Notes: generated by a model not told the origin, from the letters alone. A DNA stretch of 64,000 bases from Confluentibacter lentus (GCF_002806995.1 NZ_NIHE01000001.1:62001-126000); one strand, 5' to 3'; positions 52,447 to 61,605 are shown, counted from the stretch's first letter. Numbers and translations are program-made.

Positions 52447-53157
52447 TTAATTATTCCTGTTGGCTACAGCCGATTTCACTGTTCCAAAACCGTCTTTTAA
52501 GGCTTCAAAAACTTTGCTCCTAAACGATTGGTCTATGTCTGCTTCCACATCTTGAAGCAGTGATTTGGCATCTACCAACCCTTTGTTGCTGTATAGTTGG
52601 TTTAAATTAATTTCTTTTTGTGCTTTAAGTAATAAGGCGTCGATTTCTGAATCGGTAACTTCAACATTATTACCCTTTAATGTTTGTATTTGGGCTACTA
52701 TGTCTTGAATTTTTTGTTCTTCAAACGTTAATTCCTTTACTACCACTTCGGGAGATTCAGACGCTTCTTTTTTTAATTCTATATTTTGAGGGCTTTCATT
52801 CTTAACTAGAATAACTTCCTGCTTATTTATTTTTATCCCTGTTATAGTTGGTTCGCTGTTTTTAATTAAATCTTCTGGTTCAACGGTTTCTTGTAGCACA
52901 TCATTAATTTGTTGCGGATTATCAACAATCACAGGGTGGCTTTCTATGTTTATTTCTTTATTATTGAATAAGGTAGAAACCAATAAAACACCCACAATAC
53001 TTGCGGCCAAACCAAGCCACCAATATGAGTTGTTTTTGTGGTTTTCAGTTTGCGCATCTAAGCGTTTAGACAATGTATTCCAAGCATCTGGTGATGGCTG
53101 CAAGGTTCTATTATCTAACTTTTCCTTTATATGTTGTTCAAATTTATTTGGTGCCAT
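52447..53157 (-). CDS. Putative anti-sigma factor (single membrane helix)
   Basis: This 236-residue protein has a short cytoplasmic N-terminus (MAPNKFEQHIKEKLDNRTL, DAWNTLSKRL), one membrane helix (about 44-62) and a long charged periplasmic tail with helical repeats. Its start overlaps the sigma gene by 14 bases, the usual coupling of sigma and anti-sigma genes in Bacteroidota. No zinc-binding anti-sigma motif (HxxxCxxC) is present, so identity rests on position and topology. Confidence 0.75.
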   Translation of the reverse strand: MAPNKFEQHIKEKLDNRTLQPSPDAWNTLSKRLDAQTENHKNNSYWWLGLAASIVGVLLVSTLFNNKEINIESHPVIVDNPQQINDVLQETVEPEDLIKNSEPTITGIKINKQEVILVKNESPQNIELKKEASESPEVVVKELTFEEQKIQDIVAQIQTLKGNNVEVTDSEIDALLLKAQKEINLNQLYSNKGLVDAKSLLQDVEADIDQSFRSKVFEALKDGFGTVKSAVANRNN

Positions 53158-53719
53158 AGCTTGCCGTATTTATTTCTTTTATTTTTTCTTGCAATAATTT
53201 TCTAGCTTTAAATAATTGCGATTTTGATGTGCCCTCGGTAATATTCAGCATGCTTGCAATTTCATTGTGTTTATAGCCTTCAATCGCATACATAACAAAT
53301 ACTATTTTATAACCTTCGGGAAGTTCGTCTATCAACTTTTGTATGTCCGCTACTTCAATATTCGTATTGATACTATCATCATAATCATTTTCATAGTGCA
53401 CCTCTTCAACCGAAAACTCAATGTGTTTTTGTTTTCTTAAAAATGAAATGCTTTCCCGAATCATGATGCGCCTAATCCAACCTTCAAAACTGCCTTCATT
53501 TTTAAAACTTTTTAGATGGGTGAATACCTTAAAAAATCCATTCAGCATTACATCTTCAGCAAATTGCAAATCCCTGATATAATATCTGCAAACGCTCAGC
53601 ATTTTAGGCGCATGCATTTCAAATAATACCTGTTGCGCTTCACGATTATTATTTGTTGCTTTTTTAATAAGCGCCGATTCGTTTTTATAAAGTTGAATGA
53701 CTTTCAAAAGGGATTTCAT
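53144..53719 (-). CDS. ECF-type RNA polymerase sigma factor
   Basis: This 191-residue protein has sigma region 2 (about 25-95; FAEDVMLNGFFKVFTHL, FEGWIRRIMIRESI) and region 4 (about 130-182; LPEGYKIVFVMYAIEGYKHNEIA, GTSKSQLFKARKLL). A linker of acidic residues lies between. It probably controls its own operon with the overlapping anti-sigma-like gene and the barrel protein. Regulation by an envelope signal is inferred from the arrangement. Confidence 0.93.
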   Translation of the reverse strand: MKSLLKVIQLYKNESALIKKATNNNREAQQVLFEMHAPKMLSVCRYYIRDLQFAEDVMLNGFFKVFTHLKSFKNEGSFEGWIRRIMIRESISFLRKQKHIEFSVEEVHYENDYDDSINTNIEVADIQKLIDELPEGYKIVFVMYAIEGYKHNEIASMLNITEGTSKSQLFKARKLLQEKIKEINTASYGTK

Positions 53720-53816
53720 TGGTTGTTCTATTTACAAAGACGCTTAAGTTGTATAAAAGGTTGCCTGTAGATTAAAAAAAAATCTATTATTAAAATTATA
53801 ACATAAATTATAAGCG

Positions 53817-53831
53817 AAACAAAATTTGTTT
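53817..53831. promoter_or_regulatory. Palindrome in the divergent sigma / ATP-grasp region
   Basis: AAACAAA-A-TTTGTTT is a perfect 7-bp dyad about 98 bases upstream of the sigma factor start. The 293-base region 53720-54012 otherwise holds AT-rich sequence and the promoter at 53964-53994. Confidence 0.35.
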
Positions 53832-53963
53832 GCTTAACTTATCACCTACATTATGAAGTAAACAATTAAGACATCCCAAATCTATATTTTTAATTTTTTA
53901 ATGATGATATTTTTAATAAAAACAAATAAACGCTAATTTTTATTTACTTAAAAAGCAAATTCA

Positions 53964-53994
53964 TTGAATATTTTTCAACAATTTTTTACATTTG
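53964..53994 (+). promoter_or_regulatory. Bacteroidota promoter of the ATP-grasp cassette
   Basis: TTG at 53964-53966 and TACATTTG at 53987-53994 are separated by 20 bases, matching TTG-N17-23-TAnnTTTG. The predicted start is near 54000, about 13 bases before the ATG, so the leader would be very short. Confidence 0.65.
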
Positions 53995-54012
53995 TTAGAG
54001 ACATTAAAACTT

Positions 54013-55455
54013 ATGGAAAACAATAATCTTTTTTCATCATACGACCAATTACCAAGCACTTGGGATGAGATGTACTGTACCGATTCAAAGATAAGAACTC
54101 AATATGAGGGATTTATAGAATATTTAAAAAACACATCTCCTGAAAAACTAACAAAAAAAGAAGAACTTTCTAAGCAATTATTCATGAGTCAAGGTGTCAC
54201 TTTCACGGTGTACAGTGACAATGAAGGCATTGAAAAAATATTCCCTTTTGATATTGTTCCAAGAATAATAACCGCTGCTGAATGGGGAAAAATTGAACGA
54301 GGCATCAAACAGCGCCTTAAAGCGTTGAACCTATTCATCAAGGATATTTATAATGAACAATTCATTATTAAAGATGGCATCATACCAGGCGAATTAATTT
54401 ATTCTTGCCCTAATTTTTTACGTGAAATGAAAGGCGTAAAAGTTCCTTATGATATTTATGTACATATCTCTGGAGTGGATTTAATACGTAATAACGATGG
54501 TGAATTTTATGTGCTTGAAGATAATTTACGCACGCCTTCTGGGGTTAGCTATATGTTAGAAAACAGGGAAATATCAAAACGTTTGTTCCCTGGCATTTTG
54601 CCAAAAAGCGGCGTTCGTTCGGTATCGAACTATCCAAACATGCTTTACAAGAAATTAAAAGAGCTTTCCAATAATTTAAATCCGAATATCGTCCTTTTAA
54701 CCCCAGGCATTTACAATTCCGCTTATTATGAACACACTACATTAGCCAGACTTATGGGTATTGAATTGGTTGAAGGCAGTGATTTGGTGGTTAAAAATCA
54801 TTTTGTTTACATGAAAACCACGAATGGTTTAAAACAAGTAGATGTTATTTACAGGCGTGTGGATGATGATTTTTTAGATCCTTTAGAATTTAATGCTAAA
54901 AGTGTTTTAGGCGTTGCTGGCATTATGGATGTTTACAGAAAAGGCAACGTTAATATTGTAAACGCTCCCGGTACGGGCATAGCAGATGATAAAGCCATCT
55001 ACATTTACGTGCCAGATATGATACAATATTACTTAGGTGAAGAGCCTATTTTAAAAAATATTCAAACTTACCAATTAGGAAGGCCAGACGAACTTGAATA
55101 TGTTGTTAAAAACATCAGGGAAATGGTTATTAAAAAAACCGATGGCAGTGGTGGCTATGGCATGCTCATGGGTCATGAAGCTACGGATGAAGAAATAAAA
55201 GACTACATCGCCAATGTCAAGAAAAAACCCGAAAATTTTATAGCGCAACCTATTTTAAGATTATCTACAGCACCTTGCTATATAAACGGTCAATTATCCC
55301 CTCGCTGCATCGATTTAAGACCTTTTGCACTTTCTGGCCGCGATGGTATCGATATTTGTCCGGGCGGACTAACCAGAGTCGCCTTGAAAAAAGGTTCATT
55401 GGTGGTGAATAGTTCTCAAGGTGGTGGCAGCAAAGACACATGGGTAATACAATAA
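54013..55455 (+). CDS. Circularly permuted ATP-grasp protein
   Basis: The ATG at 54013 gives 480 residues. The protein carries the two regions once named DUF404/DUF407: FYVLEDNLRTPSGVSYMLENR in the middle and KKTDGSGGYGMLMG then CPGGLTRVALKKGSLVVNSSQGGGSKDTWV at the end. These mark circularly permuted ATP-grasp ligases, thought to form peptide-like bonds; the product is unknown. The alpha-E gene follows after 19 bases and the transglutaminase-like gene after that, a gene trio found together in many bacteria. It is cytosolic with no signal peptide. Confidence 0.93.
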   Translation: MENNNLFSSYDQLPSTWDEMYCTDSKIRTQYEGFIEYLKNTSPEKLTKKEELSKQLFMSQGVTFTVYSDNEGIEKIFPFDIVPRIITAAEWGKIERGIKQRLKALNLFIKDIYNEQFIIKDGIIPGELIYSCPNFLREMKGVKVPYDIYVHISGVDLIRNNDGEFYVLEDNLRTPSGVSYMLENREISKRLFPGILPKSGVRSVSNYPNMLYKKLKELSNNLNPNIVLLTPGIYNSAYYEHTTLARLMGIELVEGSDLVVKNHFVYMKTTNGLKQVDVIYRRVDDDFLDPLEFNAKSVLGVAGIMDVYRKGNVNIVNAPGTGIADDKAIYIYVPDMIQYYLGEEPILKNIQTYQLGRPDELEYVVKNIREMVIKKTDGSGGYGMLMGHEATDEEIKDYIANVKKKPENFIAQPILRLSTAPCYINGQLSPRCIDLRPFALSGRDGIDICPGGLTRVALKKGSLVVNSSQGGGSKDTWVIQ

Positions 55456-55474
55456 AAATAAGAAACACATAAGT

Positions 55475-56401
55475 ATGTTAAGTAGAGTAGCAAATAATCT
55501 CATTTGGTTGGACAGGTATATGGAACGTGGAAGCGGTATTTTAAATTTACTTAAAGTGAATTTTTATGCCAATCAAGATTCCCCTGAACTCTTTCCTTGG
55601 ACACCCATTATTAAAAATTTCACAACATCAGACAATGAATATTATACTGAAGATGCAATTGAATGCATTGATTTTATGGTGTTTAGTTATGCAAACTCAA
55701 ACTCTATAATAAATATAATTACCAAAGCCAGGGAAAATGCACGAAGCGTTCAGGAACATATTTCCAGGGAATTATGGCTTTGTATCAATAATTATTACCT
55801 CTATCTCACCAATAAAGATTTACCAAAAAAACTTCGGGAGGACGATCCCATACAATTCTTGGAAGATCTCAGAAATTATCATTTAATATACAATGGAACT
55901 GCCGATATTACCCAAGAACGAGGTGCCTCTTATTATTTTATGAATGTTGGGAAATTTTTAGAACGTGTTATTCAAATCTCAGATTTTACCGCCATAAAAC
56001 TTGTAGAAATTGGTAAAACATCCGATAATTTGGAACAAAGTTTTTACTGGAAGAATTTATTGCTATCCATTGGTGGTTATCAGTTATATTTAAAGACACA
56101 TAAATCCACCTTTAACGAAGATCATGTTATTAGAATGGTGTTTCAAGATAAATTATTCCCGCGTTCTGTTTATTATTGTGTAAATAAATTAAACCGACAT
56201 ATCAACCAACTTATTGAAAGTGGTGAACTTGAGAAAAATAACATTGAATTTTTATTAGGAAAATTAGAGAGTACCATTAAGTACACCACTATTGAAAATA
56301 TCAACAAACAAGGTTTACAAAATTTTATCAATGATATTAAAACCGACATTCGCAATATATCATTAACTATCAATGCGGTTTACTTTTCACAAAATAATTG
56401 A
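55475..56401 (+). CDS. Alpha-E domain protein (DUF403)
   Basis: This 308-residue all-helical protein starts with the signature MLSRVANNLIWLDRYMERG. It has RENARSVQEHISRELW and GKFLERVIQISDFT, typical of alpha-E domains. It has no known catalytic residues. In its usual place next to the permuted ATP-grasp gene it is predicted to be a partner of the ligase. The transglutaminase-like gene starts 11 bases after its stop. Function is inferred from context. Confidence 0.92.
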   Translation: MLSRVANNLIWLDRYMERGSGILNLLKVNFYANQDSPELFPWTPIIKNFTTSDNEYYTEDAIECIDFMVFSYANSNSIINIITKARENARSVQEHISRELWLCINNYYLYLTNKDLPKKLREDDPIQFLEDLRNYHLIYNGTADITQERGASYYFMNVGKFLERVIQISDFTAIKLVEIGKTSDNLEQSFYWKNLLLSIGGYQLYLKTHKSTFNEDHVIRMVFQDKLFPRSVYYCVNKLNRHINQLIESGELEKNNIEFLLGKLESTIKYTTIENINKQGLQNFINDIKTDIRNISLTINAVYFSQNN

Positions 56402-56412
56402 TTCAAAAAATC

Positions 56413-57375
56413 ATGGCAAAATTCTACATTAAACATCTTACAAAATATACATATAGCAACAAAGTGATTGATGCTGCTAATTTAATTAGGTTGCACCCTA
56501 TAAATGACGAGTATCAAAAAGTACTATCGCACACCATTGCCGTTACAAATAACGCTTACATTCAAGTATTTACGGATTTTTACAATAACGCATTCGGCAC
56601 TTTTATGATTACCGAACCTCATGATGAGTTATCTATTATATCTGAAGTTGAAGTTGTTACGTTTGATAAAATTTTTCCAGATGATAGCGTGGCGATTGAC
56701 GAACAATGGACTGAAATAAAATCCATTCAAAAGCAGATAGATTACATGGATTTCATGCTATATAACAAAGCTTTTGGCTACAATGAAGAGGTTTTGAATA
56801 TCATTAATACTATTGACACTAAAACCCATTCGCCTTATAGAGTGGTATTGCAACTTTGCGAATATGTCTATAAAAATTTCAAATATATACAAGGAATAAC
56901 TACTGTAAGTTCAACCCCAGAAGAAGTTTGGGATTTAAAAGCTGGGGTTTGCCAAGATTTCACCAATGTATTATTGCAATTAGTTAGAATGACTGGAATT
57001 CCGGCACGTTATGTCAGCGGTTATATTTGTCCGAATGAAACCATAACAAGAGGCGAAGGTGCCACTCATGCATGGATTGAAGCTTACATTCCCTTTTACG
57101 GTTGGTTTGGTGTTGACCCAACAAATAATGCCATTGCCAATGAAAACCATGTACGTTTGGCCGTAGGAAGGAATTATGACGATTGTGCTCCTGTTAAAGG
57201 TGTTTTTAAAGGGAATGTAGAATCAGAATTACTTGTTAAAGTAGAAGTTAGCACCACAAAAAACAGCCATTTAGATCACGCCTTCACAAAAGATTTCGTG
57301 CCTTCATCTACTACCAACAGTTATTTGCAAAATTTAGAAATCATTCAGCACCAACAACAGCAGCAGCAACAATAA
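56413..57375 (+). CDS. Transglutaminase-like cysteine protease family protein
   Basis: The ATG at 56413 is preferred over a TTG at 56398. The 320-residue product has an N-terminal beta domain (about 1-95; YIKHLTKYTYSN) and a transglutaminase core with Cys in AGVCQDFTNVL, His in ATHAWIEAYIPFYGW and Asp in GVDPTNN, a complete triad. It is cytosolic and probably cleaves or transfers peptide bonds made by the ATP-grasp partner. The C-terminus ends in His and seven Gln encoded by a CAA/CAG run, unusual for the family. Confidence 0.92.
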   Translation: MAKFYIKHLTKYTYSNKVIDAANLIRLHPINDEYQKVLSHTIAVTNNAYIQVFTDFYNNAFGTFMITEPHDELSIISEVEVVTFDKIFPDDSVAIDEQWTEIKSIQKQIDYMDFMLYNKAFGYNEEVLNIINTIDTKTHSPYRVVLQLCEYVYKNFKYIQGITTVSSTPEEVWDLKAGVCQDFTNVLLQLVRMTGIPARYVSGYICPNETITRGEGATHAWIEAYIPFYGWFGVDPTNNAIANENHVRLAVGRNYDDCAPVKGVFKGNVESELLVKVEVSTTKNSHLDHAFTKDFVPSSTTNSYLQNLEIIQHQQQQQQQ

Positions 57376-57443
57376 AAAGTTTTAACTCTTTTTGTGGAAT
57401 TTCATTACTTTAGATGCTATATTTTTCAAATAAAGAATGAATC

Positions 57444-57800
57444 ATGAAAACAGATATTAATACTGTTGAAGACTACATCGCTGGATTTCCTAAAGACGTT
57501 CAGAATAAATTAAAGTTGGTTCGAAAAACCATCTTAAAAAATGCACCAAACGCCATAGAAAATATTTCATATGGCATGCCCGCTTATAAATTGAACAAAA
57601 AACCACTGGTTTACTTTGGTGGCTTTGCCAAGCATATTGGTTTTTATGCCACGCCAACTGGTCACCAAAAATTCGAATCACAACTTTCTAAATATAAACA
57701 GGGAAAAGGCTCAGTTCAATTCCCGTTAAATGAAGAACTTCCCATTGATTTAATTACAGACATTGTAGTTTTCCGAGTGAATGAGAATAATCAGAAATAA
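57444..57800 (+). CDS. DUF1801 (YdhG-like) protein
   Basis: This 118-residue alpha/beta protein has the DUF1801 pattern: VEDYIAGFPKDVQNKL, ENISYGMPAYKLNKKPLVYFGGFAKHIGFY and a C-terminal helix. The family resembles the iron-chaperone frataxin fold, but its role is not settled. It is next to a second DUF1801-type gene, one base away. Confidence 0.88.
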   Translation: MKTDINTVEDYIAGFPKDVQNKLKLVRKTILKNAPNAIENISYGMPAYKLNKKPLVYFGGFAKHIGFYATPTGHQKFESQLSKYKQGKGSVQFPLNEELPIDLITDIVVFRVNENNQK

Positions 57801-57801
57801 T

Positions 57802-58194
57802 ATGAATCAAGAGATAGCTGCTTACAATGACCAACTGGAATTTGAGGAACGCCAAATATGTGATTATTTAGCCGTTTTTATTTACAGACAATTACCAGAT
57901 GTGGAAAGCAAAATTTGGCACAGGCATCCTGTTTGGTTTTTAGATGGAAATCCAATTGTAGGTTATAGCAAATTAAAAAATGGCATTCGGTTGATGTTTT
58001 GGAGTGGTGCCAGTTTTGAAGAGGTGGACTTAAAACAAGGCTCAGGAAAATTTAAAGACGCTTCCATACTTTACACATCTTTAGAACAAATAAATAGTAT
58101 GGATTTAGAGCGCTGGATTCAAAAAGCACAAGACATTCAATGGGATTATAAAAATGTAGTAAAGCGAAAAGGAGTTTTGGAACGTTTAAAATAA
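57802..58194 (+). CDS. DUF1801-type protein
   Basis: The ATG at 57802 lies one base after the upstream stop and gives 130 residues; an ATG at 57781 would overlap the previous gene by 20 bases. Blocks SKIWHRHPVWFLDGNPIVGY and GIRLMFWSGASFEE follow the same order as the DUF1801 neighbour though similarity is low. It was probably formed by old duplication. The stop lies 6 bases before the convergent polyprenyl synthase stop. Confidence 0.85.
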   Translation: MNQEIAAYNDQLEFEERQICDYLAVFIYRQLPDVESKIWHRHPVWFLDGNPIVGYSKLKNGIRLMFWSGASFEEVDLKQGSGKFKDASILYTSLEQINSMDLERWIQKAQDIQWDYKNVVKRKGVLERLK

Positions 58195-58200
58195 CCTAAT

Positions 58201-59178
58201 TTATTTTTTTCTATCAATGACGTAATTTACCATTAGTTCCAGCGATTTTTTATAATCGGATTCTGGATAGACTTCAAGCAGTTTTAAAGCTTCTTCTTGA
58301 AATGAATTCATTTTATTAATGGCATAATCTAAACCACCATTATCTTTCACAAAAGCAATAACTTCTTTAACACGCTTAGTATCTTTATTATGATTTTTTA
58401 TGGAATTAATCAACCAATTCTTATCTTTCTGAGAGGCTTGGTTGAGCACATAAATTAACGGCAAGGTCATTTTTTGTTCTTTAATATCGATGCCCGTTGG
58501 TTTACCGATTTGCGTATCGCCATAATCGAACAAATCGTCTTTAATTTGAAATGCCATGCCAATCAATTCACCAAACTTACGCATAGTTTCCACATGCTCG
58601 GACTCAGGTTTTACCGAAGCAGCCCCCAAACTACAGCAAGCAGCAATAAGTGTTGCGGTTTTTTGACGGATGATTTCATAATAAATAGCTTCGGTTATAT
58701 CTAATTTCCTGGCTTTTTCTATCTGAAGTAATTCGCCCTCACTCATTTCGCGAACGGCAATGGAGATGATTTTAAGCAAATCAAAATCATTATTATCAAT
58801 GGAAAGCAACAAGCCTTTTGACAATAAATAATCGCCTATTAAAACAGCTATTTTATTTTTCCAAAGGGCATTGACGGAAAAAAAACCGCGTCTGCGATTA
58901 CTGTCGTCCACTACATCATCATGCACCAAGGTAGCAGTATGTATCAATTCAATAACTGACGCACCTCGGTAGGTCCGTTCGCTAACTTCTCCGTTCGATA
59001 CCATTTTGGCAACCAAAAACACGAACATGGGACGCATTTGTTTACCTTTTCTGTTTACAATGTACGTCGTGATTCTATTAAGCAAAGCCACTTTACTAGA
59101 CATAGACAATAGGAACTTTTGCTCGAAAAGATCCATTTCATAGCCTATGGGTTGTTTTATTTGCTCTACTATTTTCAT
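58201..59178 (-). CDS. Polyprenyl diphosphate synthase (trans, long chain)
   Basis: This 325-residue all-helical enzyme elongates isoprenoid diphosphates. The first aspartate-rich motif is in HDDVVDDSNRRRG and the second in KDDLFDYGD, both complete. GKQMRPMFVFL is the typical N-terminal diphosphate-binding block. Size fits octaprenyl/solanesyl-type synthases that make the menaquinone side chain. Chain length cannot be fixed from sequence. It is not adjacent to the carotenoid genes. Confidence 0.93.
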   Translation of the reverse strand: MKIVEQIKQPIGYEMDLFEQKFLLSMSSKVALLNRITTYIVNRKGKQMRPMFVFLVAKMVSNGEVSERTYRGASVIELIHTATLVHDDVVDDSNRRRGFFSVNALWKNKIAVLIGDYLLSKGLLLSIDNNDFDLLKIISIAVREMSEGELLQIEKARKLDITEAIYYEIIRQKTATLIAACCSLGAASVKPESEHVETMRKFGELIGMAFQIKDDLFDYGDTQIGKPTGIDIKEQKMTLPLIYVLNQASQKDKNWLINSIKNHNKDTKRVKEVIAFVKDNGGLDYAINKMNSFQEEALKLLEVYPESDYKKSLELMVNYVIDRKK

Positions 59179-59325
59179 TGAAAGTTTAAATATACTATTT
59201 CATATGTAAATATCAATTGTTTTTTATAGGTCATATGGTATCACTTTATTTTCATTGGTGTTGGCGTTTCCAAATCATGGCGATTTCAAATGAATTAAAT
59301 TAAAAAGTTTGTTATTGTTTGATAA

Positions 59326-59352
59326 TGGATTCCTGCTTACGCAGGAATGACA
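59326..59352. repeat. Intergenic palindromic repeat
   Basis: ATTCCTGC-TTAC-GCAGGAAT (59329-59348) within TGG...GACA. This resembles a palindrome often dispersed between genes in bacterial genomes. It sits in the 200-base gap downstream of rlmN, which otherwise holds no gene. Only one copy is in this window. Confidence 0.55.
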
Positions 59353-59378
59353 AGTAAAATTAATAATTATAGTAATCC

Positions 59379-60419
59379 TCAAGATTTATTGGCTAATTGT
59401 CCGCACGCAGCATCAATATCTTTCCCTCTACTTCGGCGGACATTTACTACAATTCTATGTTTCTCTAAATGATAAATATAATTTTCAATGGCTTCGGGGT
59501 TTGCCTGTTGGAAATCACCATCATCAATGGGATTATATTCTATAATATTGACTTTACAAGGCACATATTTACAGAATTTCACAAAAGCATCAATATCTTT
59601 TTGGGTATCATTAATACCTTTCCAAACTACATATTCGTAACTGATTTTCCGATTGGTTTTCATGTACCAATACTCTAAAGCTTCTTTTAAATCTGCTAAC
59701 GGAAAGGTTTCATTAAATGGCATAATGGAGGTTCTAACCTCATCAATAGCGGAATGTAACGACACGGCCAAATTAAATTTCACATCATCATCAGCCATTT
59801 TTTTAATCATTTTAGGCACCCCTGAAGTTGAAACCGTAATGCGCTTTGGAGACATCCCCAAACCTTCAGGAGAGGTAATTTTATCAATGGCTTTAATAAC
59901 ATTATTATAGTTCATAAGTGGTTCGCCCATACCCATAAAAACAATATTGCTAAGCGGTCTGTTAAAATATAATTTACTTTCTTGGTCTATGGCAACCACT
60001 TGATCGTAAATCTCGTCCGGATTTAAATTACGCATGCGTTTTAATCTGGCGGTAGCACAAAATTTACAGTCCAAACTACAACCAACCTGACTAGAAACAC
60101 AAGCCGTTGTTCTAGTTGCTGTTGGAATTAAAACAGATTCTACAATAAGACCATCATGCAATTTTACGGCATTTTTTACAGTACCATCTTTACTACGCTG
60201 CATAGTATCGACCTGAATGTGGTTGATAACAAAGTGCTGTTCCAATAAATCTCTGGTTTCTTTTGAAAGATTGGTCATCCCATCAAAAGAATGTGCCGCT
60301 TTTTGCCAAAGCCATTCATAAACCTGATTGCCCCTAAATGCTTTATCGCCTTGCTTTACGAAGAAATCCCTAAGGTCTTCTTTTGATAATGCCCGAATGT
60401 CTTTTTTAGTTACTGTCAT
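59379..60419 (-). CDS. rlmN: 23S rRNA/tRNA adenine-C2 methyltransferase RlmN
   Basis: This 346-residue radical-SAM enzyme methylates A2503 of 23S rRNA and A37 of some tRNAs. The cluster motif is CSLDCKFC (CxxxCxxC). The C-terminal Cys in DAACGQLA is the conserved methyl-carrying residue, and SQVGC/ACVSSQ precede the cluster. GMGEPLMNY is the SAM-binding GGE-like motif. Length is normal. It is a single - strand gene. Confidence 0.96.
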   Translation of the reverse strand: MTVTKKDIRALSKEDLRDFFVKQGDKAFRGNQVYEWLWQKAAHSFDGMTNLSKETRDLLEQHFVINHIQVDTMQRSKDGTVKNAVKLHDGLIVESVLIPTATRTTACVSSQVGCSLDCKFCATARLKRMRNLNPDEIYDQVVAIDQESKLYFNRPLSNIVFMGMGEPLMNYNNVIKAIDKITSPEGLGMSPKRITVSTSGVPKMIKKMADDDVKFNLAVSLHSAIDEVRTSIMPFNETFPLADLKEALEYWYMKTNRKISYEYVVWKGINDTQKDIDAFVKFCKYVPCKVNIIEYNPIDDGDFQQANPEAIENYIYHLEKHRIVVNVRRSRGKDIDAACGQLANKS

Positions 60420-60442
60420 AAGTGATGCAAAAATAGTGAAAA

Positions 60443-60470
60443 TCCTCCCTTAATCCCTCCAAAGGAGGGA
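60443..60470. repeat. Short palindromic intergenic repeat
   Basis: CCTCCCTTAATCCC is followed by the dyad TCCCTCC-AAA-GGAGGGA (60454-60470) in the rlmN-queA gap. The G/C-rich purine/pyrimidine palindrome stands out from the AT-rich surroundings. Confidence 0.45.
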
Positions 60471-60512
60471 AACTCTTACTCGAAAAATACTGCTTTAAAA
60501 ATAGGTGAATGC

Positions 60513-60541
60513 AAAAAAAAGCCTTGTTAAACAAGGCTTTT
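60513..60541 (-). terminator. Rho-independent terminator of queA
   Basis: On the - strand AAAGCCTTG pairs with CAAGGCTTT followed by a T run of eight. It begins 5 bases after the queA stop. Confidence 0.9.
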
Positions 60542-60545
60542 AAAT

Positions 60546-61595
60546 TTATATGATTAGCATGGCATCACCGTAGCTGTAGAATTTGTATTTTTCCTTGATA
60601 GCTTCTTGGTATGCTTTTTTAACGAAATCTACGCCACCAAATGCGGAAGCCATCATTAATAATGTCGATTTTGGTGTATGGAAGTTTGTAATCATGCAAT
60701 TTGCAATACTAAAATCATAAGGAGGAAAAATAAACTTATTTGTCCAACCTTCCATTTCATTTAACATGCCATTTGAAGATACTGAACTTTCAATTGCACG
60801 CATGGCTGTTGTACCAACGGCACAAATACGTTTTTTATTTTTAATACCTTTATTAACGATTTCAACCGCTTTAGAATCAATAATTAATTCTTCACTATCC
60901 ATTTTGTGTTTTGATAAATCTTCTACCTCAACAGGGTTGAAAGTTCCTAAACCAACATGCAACGTGACTTCAGCAAAATTAACGCCTTTAATTTCCAATC
61001 TTTTTAAAAGATGCTTTGAAAAGTGAAGTCCAGCGGTTGGTGCTGCTACAGCACCTTCTTTTTTTGCAAAAATGGTTTGGTAACGTTCTTCATCTTCTGG
61101 TTGCACCTCTCTTTTTATATATTTAGGAAGCGGTGTTTCACCTAATTCAGTTAATTTATGTCTGAATTCCCTATAAGAACCATCATATAAAAAACGCAAT
61201 GTACGTCCACGAGAAGTCGTGTTATCTATAACTTCAGCAACAAGCGTATCATCATCGCCAAAATATAATTTATTCCCAATTCTTATTTTCCTAGCTGGAT
61301 CAACCAAAACATCCCAAAGACGTTGCTCTTCATTTAATTCCCTTAACAAAAACACTTCAATTCTCGCTCCTGTTTTTTCTTTATTTCCATACAATCTTGC
61401 CGGAAATACCTTGGTATTGTTTATAATCATGACATCGCCTTCATCAAAATAATCCATGATATCTTTAAACAGCTTATGCTCTATAGTTTGCGTTTTTCTG
61501 TTTAAAACCATTAAGCGAGATTCATCTCTGTTCTCTGCTGGATATTCTGCCAATAATTCGTCTGGTAAATTAAACCCGAAGTTTGATAATTTCAT
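60546..61595 (-). CDS. queA: S-adenosylmethionine:tRNA ribosyltransferase-isomerase
   Basis: This 349-residue enzyme transfers the ribosyl part of SAM to preQ1-tRNA in queuosine synthesis. The typical blocks are present: LIAEYPAE-like [17 protein letters not shown] near the N-terminus, [32 protein letters not shown] and [10 protein letters not shown]. Length and motifs are standard. It is a single gene with its own terminator. Confidence 0.97.
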   Translation of the reverse strand: MKLSNFGFNLPDELLAEYPAENRDESRLMVLNRKTQTIEHKLFKDIMDYFDEGDVMIINNTKVFPARLYGNKEKTGARIEVFLLRELNEEQRLWDVLVDPARKIRIGNKLYFGDDDTLVAEVIDNTTSRGRTLRFLYDGSYREFRHKLTELGETPLPKYIKREVQPEDEERYQTIFAKKEGAVAAPTAGLHFSKHLLKRLEIKGVNFAEVTLHVGLGTFNPVEVEDLSKHKMDSEELIIDSKAVEIVNKGIKNKKRICAVGTTAMRAIESSVSSNGMLNEMEGWTNKFIFPPYDFSIANCMITNFHTPKSTLLMMASAFGGVDFVKKAYQEAIKEKYKFYSYGDAMLII

Positions 61596-61605
61596 CTAAA
61601 ATGTA

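Noticed and set aside
57376-57400. AAAAAG / CTTTTT hairpin after the transglutaminase-like gene
   Set aside because: The stem is only A:T pairs with one G:C, too weak for a terminator call.
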